A stretch of 64,000 nucleotides of DNA from Populus alba (Eukaryota > Streptophyta > Magnoliopsida > Malpighiales > Salicaceae), in contig NC_133299.1 in assembly GCF_005239225.2 (NCBI RefSeq), forward strand, positions 6,576,967 to 6,640,966, given 5' to 3'. Within the stretch, counting starts at the first letter, position 1. Each line of letters starts with the position of its first letter. The notes below the pieces were generated by a model. That model made no database searches. It had not been told where the DNA came from and was given only the letters and a program-made list of their open reading frames with translations. The translations under genes were made by a program, and so were the position numbers. This document shows positions 35,603 to 46,859 of the stretch, in pieces.

Positions 35603-35981
35603 TGTTAGGATACTCCACAAAATCAAACACACATCAATTTACGTGGTTCGGCAACTTGCCTACTCCACAAAGCTACTGGTTTGTATTAATCAAGCTTATA
35701 AACAATACAAACGACAAAACAAGGAGGAGGAGAAAGTTCTTCTCTACTCAACTCAACTCTCACTAGCTCTCTCTCTGTGTTTCTCTTAATTTCGTGTCTC
35801 ACACAGCTCTCATTAGCACCCTCTACTTATAGCTGATGTAGGAGACAATCCTCTCCACTTTAGTCAATTATAGCAGACACTCCTCCCACCATATTTAATG
35901 TTTCGGCAACCACTCTTGACCTTCACCAAGCAGTCATATTTGACATGGCAGCCAACAGCTAGTTTGTGTCCATACATAACA
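35603..35981 (-). repeat. 5' LTR of the copia element
   Basis: 379 bp, same ends as the left copy (TGTTAGGATAC ... CATACATAACA). By my count it differs from the left copy at about 18 sites, mostly transitions and no indels. Confidence 0.95.
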
Positions 35982-35986
35982 GAATC
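35982..35986. repeat. Target site duplication (right)
   Basis: GAATC, identical to the copy at 30635-30639. Confidence 0.9.
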
Positions 35987-36248
35987 TTCTTTAAAGTCAT
36001 ATATTCTAATCCAAACTAAAGAAAACATTCTCAAACGAGATACTCAAACCTAATTTAATTTATTAGAAAATAACCATGAAGAAAAAATAATTTTTGCAAA
36101 ATATAATAATTTTTTTTGTTTTCAATTTATTTTTAAATAGATCTTGTGTCGATTGAGTTTTTCAAAGGAAAATATTTTCGTTAATTTGTATAAAAATATA
36201 TAATGCATCATAGTTATATACTCAAATGACACTGTGGTCCGTCGAGCA

Positions 36249-36370
36249 AAATATCTTTTTTTTTATTAATATAGATGTCTGGATCTGCTTGAGCGTATAT
36301 TAATTAATTTCATAGACTCTAAAATTAATAATTATAAATTTTCAATAATCTTAAAATTTGTGAGACTCGG
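36249..36370 (-). mobile_element. Au-type SINE fragment, copy 2
   Basis: TTTTTTTATTAATATAGATG, then TCTGGATCTGCTTGAGCG and CTCTAAAATTAATAATTATA. This follows the same order as the better copies at 40.83 and 43.01 kb, with strong decay. Confidence 0.45.
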
Positions 36371-36410
36371 TGAATAAAATCAAATTTCTTTTTGAAAATG
36401 GATTTGTTGA

Positions 36411-36644
36411 CGTAATGTATTCGAGAACAACAGTGAAGACTTCGCCATTTATTGCAAAAATGGGATTCTTGTTGTGGATCAAGGAACGATGGGACAGACC
36501 AAGCCGTCTCCGTCGAAGGTGGGGCTCTTGAAGTCATTGCGTCTTGTGACCACCAATATTTATGGGATGGCAGCTGCAGCAGCAGCCGTTGGGGTTTATT
36601 GTGCTAGCAGGAATGCTGCTGATATTGGCTCAAGGTGCCAGTAG
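36411..36644 (+). CDS. Unrecognised short open segment with Ala run
   Basis: An open frame of 77 codons (36411-36641, stop TAG at 36642-36644) contains an ATG at 36489 that would give 51 aa. The sequence has an N-terminal GTMGQTKPSPSKVG, then SLRLVTTNIYGM, a run of six alanines and VGVYCASRNAADIG. Local composition is much less A/T-rich than the flanks and looks like exon sequence. I do not recognise the family. It may be an orphan exon, a remnant of a processed or captured gene fragment, or non-coding. Confidence 0.3.
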   Translation, partial: RNVFENNSEDFAIYCKNGILVVDQGTMGQTKPSPSKVGLLKSLRLVTTNIYGMAAAAAAVGVYCASRNAADIGSRCQ

Positions 36645-37681
36645 AAGATTTCACAAGGAGGCTTGCAGGTTGCAACAGCCCTGCTCCAGGTGAATGAACC
36701 CCGAATTACAGCAACACCAATCCAGGCGACTCAATTGCTTGCCTCCCAGCAAGCGTTTAAATTTTATTTCTTGATCTGGTCACTAAATGGTTTTGGGCTA
36801 GGAATCCCTCTACATGATGTACACTTCATAATTGTCCATTTTTTCTATTTTATACTGATTTGGAAGCGTCTCTATAAGCATTTAAAATTTGTAACAAGCT
36901 AAGCTGGTGATGAACAAAAATATCGACACATCGATTAAAGGATGAGAAACCTTAAAATGAAGGGCAATGGATGTGATTTTCTATTGACCACAACCCAAGG
37001 GGTCAAGGGGAAGATTGCTTCCAACAGGACAGGTCCTAGATGCAGAAAACAATAGAAATTATACGCTCACTCGAAATTCTTTGTAGGTACGGGCTCCCTC
37101 TCAAACTGTCCGAGTGATGTGATAGCACTATAAAATGTTCATTGATGAGCAACGGGGGTTTAAACAGTTTGATAGATCTGTGGCCATGTTTTACGAGCCC
37201 TGCTTCTATATGTTTGTTTTAAAGGTTGAGTGTAGAATCCACTAAAAAAGCTATAAAAAACAAGAAAAAATAACTTTTGTAGTTAAGTTTTATGCATAAT
37301 TGGATTATACTCAACCACAACCTCATCCACAAAAGCTAAAACAAACATACCAATTGCTTATCACTGCTCCCTTTCTGCAGAGTTGACTAATCTGTTTCAC
37401 GTTCAAAAAACAATGGCCTTGCTTACTAGCAAACCCAACCAGAAAAGCAATCAAAAATATAATAAACCACCAAGAAAAAGGGTAATACCCGGTAATCTGA
37501 TGCAAAATTGGAATACCACGGGGGGTATGAATTCCATGTTACAAAGAACGCTTAAATCAACACGAAAGGGCAAAATGGGGGATCAACTACACCAAATATG
37601 AAAGAATGCGTTTGGGTGTCAGGAAAACATAAGTTAGAAGTTTCCTTCAAAGACGGTTCTTTCTATTTTATTATTGATCTC
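36645..37681. other. Region downstream of NSA2, no gene assigned
   Basis: Contains the presumed NSA2 3' UTR near 37.6 kb (minus). The 36.65-36.77 kb stretch, beginning after CTTGCAG, continues exon-like composition but has no open frame. Nothing else was identified. Confidence 0.4.
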
Positions 37682-40137
37682 CTAAACAAGTAGAACTGCA
37701 TTTATACATCCGTCATTCTCCGGGTTATTTGTTACTTGAGCATATTTACCTGCATCAACCCCATAGAAAGCCAAATTAGCAAAGCAATTGAAAGATGCGA
37801 TTATAGTTGAAACAATATCGGCAGTGAAACCAAGTTTAGCCAGCCAGACTTACCCCAAACAACTTTACCAGCTGGTGTGACAAGACCTAACTCACTGACA
37901 TTCACCTGAAATTTGAAATGATGAGAAATAAGTGATCAGGCAACGCCAAACAAGATATATAAACAGGCTCACGGAGATAAATTGGTATTTGAGAGAGAGA
38001 GAGGGGGGGGTATTTACCTCAATGATAGTTCCCTTGGTAATCACACCAAGAGATGTGTACGTAGGACCATTAGGGTTTTTCTTTACTCCAATGATCTCAA
38101 GGTTGAAGGTGCACTTGAGCTCAGGGTGTGTCACATGAGCCTTAGTGAATCGCAACCCTGTGGGACGAATAAAACGCTCATACTTGGGAGGTTTTCTTGT
38201 AAAACCTGGTCCTACAAATGTGGCCTTAGTAACCATTCTCTTCCACTGCTTGGCTGCAAAAGAAAGCCAAAAACATTACGGTCATTTCTAGGTTAACATC
38301 TCTCGGATGTTTTAACATAATACAAAACCTCAAATGCACATGAAAATATTTATTTTTGTACATGCACAAAAACACAAGCCTCATGGATGGGTAAAAAAAG
38401 GATTACAATGTGGGGTACAAAGTAAGGATTTCTGTACTTGTTCTTTTTAATCTGTGAACTAATAGTTTATCACCCCAGTTTCCGAACTGACCACACCCTG
38501 AATTGTATGCTACCTTAATTCAGGTATCAAATTATTTTTATCAACAAGCCAACGGTGTTCAACCCACATTCCTAACTGACCATAACCTGAATTGAATGTG
38601 ATCCAAATTCAGGAGTATATGCGATTTGTCTAATAAGAATTTAAGAGGTGCTTCATGAAGACGGAGAAAAATTGGCAAAGTGCTTACTCTTCCGTTTTCC
38701 AGATCTAATAACTTTAAACATCTCATCCTCTGCAACAGGCCTCACCTAAAGAAAGAAAAGGACTTCCAAGTGAGACACTAATAATCATTCAAAGTGTTGA
38801 GCAATCAGCATATTCAAGCAATAATTCATAATGGAGAATAAGTCAGAGAGGCACATGATGGAGATGCTAAGGAAAAATTGAACTCCATCTTACCTTAGGT
38901 AGAGGGACCTCCCATTTTCCAGCCTTCTCTTTCCTCTTTTGCTTTATACTGTTGCTAAGAATCTACATATAGCACCATGTCACATATTTTATTTCATAAC
39001 ATGTAAGAATAAGAGAGATGATTTATAGTCATATCAGCCAAAAAGCATTACCTTTGCTCGTGTAGTGTTTTCACGATCCAACAGATAGGCAGGAACAGCT
39101 CCATCGCGAACATCATCATCCACCTTGCGCCTAGATGTTGACTCCTCATGCATAGCCAATCTGTTGACATGATACAGAATTATCCACATGCATAACTGGC
39201 AATAACTGCTAGATTCATGAAGAGAATATGTAAAAGTAACTAGACAATGTTGACATCCCAATGCTGCATAACCACAAGCTAATATATGCAAAACCCAATT
39301 TTACAAGAAAATATAATTGTGAGGATGCATCTCTTTTGCATGTATTCCGACCAGAACTTACACAAATGTTTTAACAGCAAGAGAAAGGCAAACGAGAGAG
39401 AAGTACTCTGAAACGTAAAGCCAACAACTTTAAAACCGATTCCTAGCTTATAAATCAAATTCCCTAGCTAAAGCCAATAGATAACCACCGCATTTACTTC
39501 TCACCTTTGGCACCACCAAGTAATCATACACAGACATAATCTCTGTACATCCTAACCAGCTACGCAAAACTGCTAAACAACCATACGATGAGAAATGAAA
39601 CACGACTTAAGACATTAAAATTGATGTCTCCAATTCGCGGTAAAAAATAAATTTCAATACTAAAGAAGAGCACATCATCACCAATAGAAATATACTAGTT
39701 TCGTATAATCAAAACTTAATTACCAACAACTTGATCAGTATGATTAAGAAAAGACTAACGTTTTCTTCATGAGAGCCTTCTCAGCATAATTTTTCTTGGC
39801 GATCATCTTTCCCTTAATACCCAAAGCCTGTTCCCATCCAACCACAAAAACAACAAAAACAGTCACATTAAAATTAAACATGAAACAGCAAATTCAAGAA
39901 AGAAAAAAGGTGTAAAAGACAAAGAGGACCTTCTGGGCTCTCTCAGAGTGTTTGTGGACTTCACGCGCCTCCTTCTTGCGCTTACGCTCGAAATGATCGA
40001 GGCGGTATCCATGCCTCTTCCTGTGCAGCTCTATGTAATCTCCTTGCGGCTACACAAATCAAATCAAGTCAAATCAAATCAAACTAAACTATTCTTGATC
40101 AGTCACAGAAGAGATGAGCTTATCAGAGGCAAACCAT
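37682..40137 (-). CDS. NSA2: Ribosome biogenesis protein NSA2 homologue
   Basis: NSA2 is a nucleolar eS8-like assembly factor of pre-60S ribosomes, needed for late pre-rRNA processing. Nine coding exons (minus): 40137-40135, 40049-39930, 39827-39760, 39160-39052, 38962-38894, 38745-38688, 38253-38018, 37905-37854 and 37749-37682, giving 260 aa, the usual family length. The sequence reads [19 protein letters not shown], then a basic helix ([20 protein letters not shown]), [31 protein letters not shown] and [19 protein letters not shown]. The C-terminal beta-rich eS8 part has [47 protein letters not shown] and a final NAVLLV. The first coding exon holds only the ATG; the intron starts right after it (ATG|GTTTGC). 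No lesion was seen. Confidence 0.96.
38487..38614. repeat. Short direct repeat in NSA2 intron 6
   Basis: CTGACCACACCCTGAATTGT (38487) and CTGACCATAACCTGAATTGA (38577) start two related stretches of about 38 bp that both end AATTCAGG, 90 bp apart. They look like a local duplication in the intron. Confidence 0.6.
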
Positions 40138-40230
40138 GGTGCCTTCACTTCGAGTTTACAAAGACTGTTTTTCCTTTTCCCCTTCTTTTTTTTTTTTTTG
40201 TGCGTGTGAGCGTGAGGAAGGAGGGGAGAG

Positions 40231-40349
40231 AAACCCTAATTTGGGGTTTTCAAAGTGTGGATCCGTGCAAGGTAGCTAGCTGACAATGTATTGGGTCGGT
40301 GCAATATTTGGGCTAAACCGAATGGAGTCTGGTTGGGTTGCGTTGGGCT
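40231..40349 (-). promoter_or_regulatory. NSA2 promoter: telo-box and site II elements
   Basis: A telo-box AAACCCTAA (40231-40239, plus-strand reading) and two TGGGCT site II motifs (40309-40314 and 40344-40349) lie 95-215 bp upstream of the ATG. Telo-box plus site II is the known signature of plant ribosomal-protein and ribosome-assembly promoters (TCP and telo-box factors). No TATA box is in the usual place; the TTATATATAA at 40351 lies further out than the site II motifs. Confidence 0.65.
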
Positions 40350-40494
40350 TTTATATATAATGGTAGTTTTGGACTTAGTGGGTTACAAATTGGGTCAAAA
40401 AATATCGTTCCTACCAGGCCTTTTGAGGGTAGCATGCCTTCTCTTCTTTCTACCGGAGCTTTTTAGCAACCCAGGAATTTTTTGGACCTGGAAA

Positions 40495-40630
40495 CATAAT
40501 GTAAATTATATTTTTTTAAATTAAAAACATTATTATTAAAAATTATTTTTTTATATTTTTATATCTTTTTGATGTGTTGATATAAAAAATAATTTTTAAA
40601 AAATAAAAAAATATTATTTATTTCAATTAT
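40495..40630. mobile_element. A/T-rich MITE-like copy
   Basis: ATTATTTTTTTATATTTTTA and TTTTTGATGTGTTGATATAA, inverse of the ATCAGCACATCAAAA hallmark, flanked by A/T arms. Boundaries are unclear. Confidence 0.45.
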
Positions 40631-40824
40631 TATTAAAATTCTAAAGAATAATTTTATATTATCACTAATTATTATTTATTTCAATTAAATTTAAGTAAAT
40701 TTATAGAAAATAAATAAATAAAATTAATAGAATAATTAATAAGAAATAGTGACAAAACGATGAAATGGATTACCATGTGGCATTAATTAGTTTACAAGTT
40801 TTGCCAAATTAATTAGAAAATAAT

Positions 40825-40990
40825 ATTTTTTTTATTAACATAAGTGTCTAGACCAGCTTACGGGTACCTCAATTATCCTCATAAATTCTAAAGTTAACAA
40901 TCATGTAAATTTCCTGTGATCTAAGATTTGTAATACTCAAACTAGTAATTTTTTAAAAAAATAAATTTAAAATTTGATCAGTTGAGTTAC
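40825..40990 (-). mobile_element. Au-type SINE, copy 3
   Basis: TTTTTTTATTAACATAAGTG, TCTAGACCAGCTTACGGGTA, CCTCAATTATCCTC, ATAAATTCTAAAGTTAAC and CATGTAAATTTCCTGTGAT. On the minus strand this is the right half of an Au SINE ending in TTAATAAAAAAA. Confidence 0.6.
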
Positions 40991-42550
40991 AGTTCTTAAA
41001 ATTAAAAATAATTTTATTTGTGTGGTGTAACAATACTAGCTAGGATTTGTGTCCATCCAAATCGTTATAATGATTGCATCATCAATGAATATGTTGATTT
41101 TAAACCTAATGATCAATTTGTTAGCTATGCCATGAATTTGATAAAATCATAATTAAATTATCATCAATTAATTCTACATGTATAAGATGTAGCAAATTGG
41201 AACCAAATTATAAATGAATGAAATCATAGAAAAGAGATTCAATATAAGCGACTTATATAACCAAACCAAGCTATCTGAACATATTTTTTATATGATATGT
41301 AAAACTCTTAAGATATAATAGGCATATCTTAATTAAATATGCCAACACTATATAGAAAGAAACTTTTTATCAACTCATATTAAATCTACAAAAAAAAACC
41401 AAATTTAAACCTTAAAGTACCCTAAAATTAACATGCGCAAAATTTTATTGAATTATGTAACCAAATCTATTACATGAACATAATTTTGATAAATTTTGTA
41501 ATGAACTTATAATGGGCTAACATAATCATTTTAATTCAATGAATTTGACTTAATAAAAATTTTTTTAAAAAAAAATCAAATAATCCCTAAAAAAAATACT
41601 TTTAAAATTTAAATTCAAAGTGAAAAATAACTAATGTTACGAGAAAATGCAAGAAATCTAAATAAACTTAGAATTCAAATCAAATTAACTGAGATTTTGT
41701 TGAATAGAATGGTTTTAATAGTTGTTAGGACTTTTACATGTTTCATTCAAAATCCAGCTTTGTAATTAACGTGGAGTAAACTTGTCAACCAAGATCTTGG
41801 GTGACTAGATAAAAATTTGTAAAAACTCTTTTTTTACAATATATTTTTTTTCTATTTAAAAACTTTTTAAAAAATATTTTTCAAAATTCACTATATAAAT
41901 TATCTCAAGTAGCTGCTAGAAATAATTGTCTTGGTGTCTTTCTCTCTTCCCACCATCTTCTCTCTCTTCCTATATTATTGGAGTCTTGGACTGAAATGAA
42001 GCAAAAAAGAAATATGAGGATTGAAGTATTAAAAATATTTAGAACGTTTAAAACATGGTTACAATGAGATTGTCGGTTCATCAAGAAACTAACTTGTAAT
42101 TTTTGTTTAACTTTAATGGCTACGATCGAAGGAGCCTCATCGTTAGCTTCGAGAATGATATAAAGTCATTGCTTTGGGGTTGGATCCGAAGGCACTCAAG
42201 GCGGCGACGGCATAAAATTTATGGAATAAATCAAGATTACACATAATTTATGAACTTTGTAATTCTAGTCAAATTCTTTTAGTAGTTTTTGAATGTCTCT
42301 ATTTGTTTATTATTTGTAAAAAAAAAAAAGATTATTTGCAAGCTTCTTTTTTTTTTCCTTTACAAACATCTTTAAAATTCACACCATCTTTTCCTTTTTA
42401 TAAATTTACTTTCTAAAGTCTTTTAAAAGACTTTAAACAGTAAATATTATAAAAAAAAAACGTTCCTTAAGTAATATAGCAATGTTTAAATTATTTAAAA
42501 TTATAGAGTATGCACTAGTTTTCCAAAGGAAAATGACATGGAAGTTAGAA
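40991..42550. other. Gene-free A/T-rich region
   Basis: No open frames of note. The stretch near 41.92-42.2 kb is less A/T-rich but has stops in all frames. No element boundaries were recognised. Confidence 0.4.
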
Positions 42551-42557
42551 TATATAT

Positions 42558-42930
42558 GTTATGTGGACAAATTAACCAAAATGTGAGCTAAGCGAATTAA
42601 TCATAGCAACAACTTAATTAATGTTAATGCTATACGTGCAATGTATTATGGTTGAATAGATTGATTTCCATAGTTGTTGTAGGAATTTTGCATGTTTTCT
42701 GAAAAATAAAGAATTCAAATTAATTTATGGTATATAAGTATTATTAGAACATGGTAATATTTGTGAAAAAGGATATGATTTTGAGAAAAATATATTTCAA
42801 AGAAAAGGGATTTGTCCCATTAAGTGGATTAGTGGCAGGATTTTCACCGTCAAATTAACCAAAATGTGAGCTAAGTAAGTAAATTAATCATAGCGATAGC
42901 TTAATTAATGTTAATGTTGTAACCACTTAA
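42558..42930. repeat. Direct repeat pair of about 75 bp
   Basis: CAAATTAACCAAAATGTGAG, then CTAAGC/CTAAGT and a GAATTAATCATAGC...CTTAATTAATGTTAATG stretch, occurs at about 42568-42630 and 42849-42920 in the same orientation. The copies are about 285 bp apart. Confidence 0.65.
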
Positions 42931-43007
42931 ATCTTTTTAAAATCTTTATGCTAATAGCATCTTTTTTCTTGATGAAGTAACCACTTAAACCACAAATTTC
43001 ACTGAAT

Positions 43008-43165
43008 TTTTTATTATTATTATTATTAACATGAGTATCTGGATTATTTTGCACGCACATCAACTAATCTCACGGGTCTTAAAATTAAAGACTATGTAAA
43101 CTTCTAATGGTCATCATATTAGCAACCACGGGACTTGAACTTAAGACCACAGGAGGAGCAAATTT
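43008..43165 (-). mobile_element. Au-type SINE, copy 4 (best preserved)
   Basis: (TTA)n tail, then AACATGAGTATCTGGATTAT, GCACGCACATCAACTAATCT, CACGGGTCTTAAAATTAAAG and ACCACGGGACTTGAACTT. On the minus strand the last gives GTTCAAGTC, a perfect match to the polymerase III B box. Order and sequence match the plant Au SINE in reverse. The A-box end is truncated or degraded. Confidence 0.7.
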
Positions 43166-43734
43166 CCACCGAATCTATTTTGCTTTGACGAAATACGTCT
43201 AGATGGATTACATATCGAGATACAATGATAGTTTATACTCCATGCAATACTTTATGTCCATCTTGTTGACTAGTTAAAAAAATTATCATAAAGCAAAATC
43301 ATATGAGTAGGTGTTGTGTATTGTGATTATATAAATATTATTGAATTACTATGAATTCTCATTGTTCCATATATTTGTTTAATCAAAATAAATTTATGAA
43401 TGTAATTACTATTATTTAATATAAGTCATGGACCTATCTGTTTCTCAAATTTATAACTCCTTAACAAGCTTTCATGGTTATCAAAATAAACTTAGCCTAT
43501 AATGTCATAATATCATACATCTTTAATATAAGATTGATGCTATCGTGAACATTGAATATTTGACCACGAAGTTTTCCATTAAAAAGGGGTGACTATTATC
43601 AAGTAAAACTAAATGACAATGAGGAAATGCACCTTTACTTGTTTAAAAAGATAAAAGATTTGTATAATATCCTAACAAGGAATAGAAATAAAAATATTTT
43701 ATCTATGTATTATTCAAATTATCCATTTTGCCTC

Positions 43735-44060
43735 GGAATAAAGGCATTCTCCTTTTAGGTTTTGGAAAACCATTTTTTCTAAGTATAACAACTATATACT
43801 CTCAGGAAAGGGGTCACTTTTCTCAAGTATAAAGACATTCTCCTCTTATGCAGGCATTCTCCTTATATATAGAAGCTTAATTCCCCTTAAATACAAAGAG
43901 TCACCTTACCTATATATAAATGTATTTTAATTTTAATGTTAGAACTCACCTTGTTCAGGTATAAAGGTTCGTTTCTAGGTATAAAGAGTCACCTTGTTTG
44001 AGTATAAAGGGTTAACACTTTTAAGGTACTGGGGGCTACCTTGTCCAAGTATAATGGCCT
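43735..44060. repeat. Degenerate array of AAGTATAAAG-type motifs
   Basis: About eight occurrences of a motif ARGTATAAAG, often followed by GAGTCACCTTGT or ACATTCTCCT. Examples are near 43775, 43823, 43958, 43978, 44000 and 44047. Spacing is irregular (20-60 bp). Probably the untranslated part of an old element. Confidence 0.5.
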
Positions 44061-45049
44061 ACACAAACTAACCTTTATGACTTGAAAGCGTTTTTATATG
44101 ATAAGGTCATTAAAAAAAAAACCCCAAGTATACGTACTGGGATTTCACTAGATACATTCACCATATCTTGTGGAGCCTTTGCTATATCTAAGAATGGGAT
44201 GTTTGGGACTCCCACACTACCCAAGGTATAAGGTGTGCTAAACATATAAATTTTAAGTTTTAAGACATTGAGTTTTCGTTTTTATAGCTGCACCTGTTTT
44301 TCAAACTATTTCTTGCTTGAAAAAACATTAAGTTAATGCTTTTTAAGTGTTTTTTATGTCTTTGATGTTCTAATATCAATAAATAAATAAATAATGGGAA
44401 AATATTATTTTTATGCATATTTTTTTTATTGAAAAGCACTCTGCACTGCATTACTTAACATACACTGAATTTAATCCCATATCCAAACCTAAAAATGTTC
44501 AACCTAAAGATCCTCCACATGTTGGGATGTGATGTTGGACCCATATTTGGGTAACATAAATAGGGTGTTTGACCTTAAAAAAAAAAAAAAAAAAAAACTA
44601 ACAGTAATAACTTATAGAAAAATATAAATTCATAAAAACTCATACTCGGAAAATGTTCATTACAAAAGGGTAAAACCACACAAGACTAAGGCTATAAAAA
44701 AATTTAAAGAAATGAAAGCATAAATAAGTTAGCCATTTTAAGAGATTTATATAATTAGGTTATCTTTCACAGTCTTCATTGTAGAGTCATTAGCCTTCAG
44801 CATCTCTATAACTATAACAAGCTCCTTCTCCTCTAATAATTGATCTCCTTGCACCTCCATACCAGACTCTATCTCTGCGTTTTTAGGGCTTTTTTTTTAA
44901 TCTTTATTGGCTCTTTATCCATGTTTTTCCATTAAGTAATAACGACACCACATCTGAGGAAAATCACCCTTAAATCAAGCATAAAAACAAGGTGGAAGGC
45001 TTCAAAAAAGTTCAACACCCCACCCTTAGACATTTTATAAAAGTAAAGA
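44061..45049. other. Gene-free region
   Basis: A/T-rich DNA with an A-run at 44578-44597. Possibly part of the same decayed element as the flanking array and coding remnant. No protein motif was found. Confidence 0.35.
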
Positions 45050-45690
45050 TTACTCATTACTATAACCTATTTATCTCTTATGACATCTTTTAAAGTGCAA
45101 GTTCAACATATTTAGAAACTATTTCGAGACATTCCCTATAACATGAAGATATAAGGATTTTGTTTGGGCCTTTTTAGTTTTACTCCAAGCCATTTTTATA
45201 GTCAACTCTAACTCCTCAATCCTTTTGTGGTATGCCCATAGTTCTTAGTTGGCATTATAGACTAATTTCTTGGCTATTTAAAGCTTTATAGCTAACATAA
45301 TTTTTTTTTATAAAAGGATTTGGGGTTTTATCTAAATTATAAAGACTAATGAGCATGATTCTTCTTCTTTTTAGCCAATGATAACCTAGGAGGAGGCATA
45401 AATCCTAATGTATTCTCCTCTAATAGGGGTTTTCTCATTTGGTGTGCTAACACTACCCTCAAAGATGATTGTTGAGGGGATGGGGGGAGTCGTCAGACTT
45501 GAACTATTAGGAGGGGTGGTAGTTGCCAAAGATACTAGTAGTGGTGTTAGATCATATATTGCATCAGAGGAAACACCACACCCCGACTATTGAGGGGAAA
45601 GGGATAGAGATAGGGTCCCATCACTGGATATAGACACCCTTTTCTTCTTCTTGTACCTTATTGACATCTTAGTTATAGCTTCTCCAAAGT
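45050..45690 (-). pseudogene. Decayed coding remnant, Ser/Thr/Pro-rich plus coiled-coil-like
   Basis: Read on the minus strand, a stretch beginning MSIRYKKKKRVSISSDGTLS continues for about 75 residues with one stop (TTTPPNSSSLTTPPIPS, IFEGSVSTPNEK). After a frame change, a charged helical stretch follows (AYHKRIEELELTIKMAWSK, TKKAQTKSLYLHVIG). This basic, then Ser/Thr-rich, then coiled-coil layout is common in plant transposon-associated proteins (gag-like or plant-mobile-domain). I cannot assign a family. Confidence 0.4.
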
Positions 45691-46299
45691 TCATTCATTC
45701 GATCACAATATGAAGGTTTTCGTTTTGTTCATCTTTTTATTCTCATAAATGTTGATGAAGTTTCCATTCTATGTATATAAAAGTGAGCCTTTAACAAACA
45801 TTTATATACCATTTATAACCAAATAAATACAACATTTTGAATTGAAATTATATTTAAACAAAGAAATCTTTTGAAGTTTGGAACTAAATTGATTGCAATT
45901 TTTATTATAATATTGTTAGAAAAGTTAAAGTTTAAGTTTGAGTTATTCATTTATCTAGCTGGCCTTTAGTAATTCTAATCAATGTATCATTAATGATAGT
46001 TGAACAATAAAAGATTACGGTTATTCTTATTTTTTGTTTTTTGAGAAATGATTAAGCCATTGTCAAGTGATGAAAGTATTGTTGAAATTAGGTGATATTT
46101 ACCAAATGCATAATTATTCTATTTATACGTGCATTTCTAAAAAAAATCTAGTCTTTTAATTGAAATTGTATTTAAATAAAAAAAAAAAGCTTAAATATAC
46201 TATTATTTTTATTATAGGATTGTTAAAGATGTGAAAATTCAAGTTTGAGACGCTCATTTATTTTTCTAATTCTTCACTAATTTTAGAATGTGTTTGGGA
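45691..46299. other. Intergenic, nothing recognised
   Basis: A/T-rich; contains two loosely related stretches around AATCATTAATGATAG / GATTAAGC.CATTGTCAAGTGATGAAA (46.0 and 46.5 kb) that may be copies of one worn repeat. Confidence 0.35.
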
Positions 46300-46450
46300 G
46301 TGTAATAAATATTACTTTTCAAAGTATTTTGGCTTGAAAATGCATTAAAATAATATATATTTTTTATTTTTAAAATTTATTTTTAATATCAGCACATCAA
46401 AACAATTTTAAAAACACTAGAGAAAATTAAATTAAAAAAATTAAAATTTA
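46300..46450. mobile_element. A/T-rich MITE-like copy
   Basis: Starts GTGTTTGGGAGTGT, like the element at 28484, and contains TTTTTAATATCAGCACATCA then AAACAATTTTAAAAACAC. The right end is not clear. Confidence 0.55.
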
Positions 46451-46859
46451 ATAAAAAAAAACTAATCATGCTATAACCTTGAACATTCTCAATGGTATAA
46501 TTAAACTCCAATCATTAAAGATTACTTGAATGATTAAGGCATTGTCAAGTAATAAAATTTTTTTATTGAAATTTGGTGAATGCAGAACTTAGATGTTGTT
46601 TTTTTTTTTTTTTTTATCAACTTTGTGCATCATTTCATAAAACTTTTTACTCCTACCTAATATTTTTTTTTGGAACATATTAATCCTGCCTAGCTTGTGG
46701 TATTGAAAAAAAAATTTGTCCCTATATGATGCTATGATCATCCATTCTCCTATCATAATTATTGCTACAAGATTCCATATAATGCAGCCATTCTCTAGAC
46801 CACTCAACTCAGCACTCACAGAATCCGCGTTATGATCACTATTAAATCACAGATTATAA

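Larger units (their letters stand above)
30640..35981 (-). mobile_element. Ty1/copia LTR retrotransposon, complete but decayed
   Basis: A 5342-bp element in minus orientation with two 379-bp LTRs, a 5-bp target duplication (GAATC), a primer-binding site and a purine-rich tract. The internal protein order is Gag, protease, integrase, reverse transcriptase, RNase H, i.e. copia not gypsy. Several in-frame stops break the polyprotein, so it is not autonomous. The LTRs differ at about 18 of 379 positions by my count (close to 5%), which puts the insertion at millions of years rather than very recent. The protein style is that of Tork/Tnt1-like copia elements; this lineage call is an inference. Confidence 0.95.
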
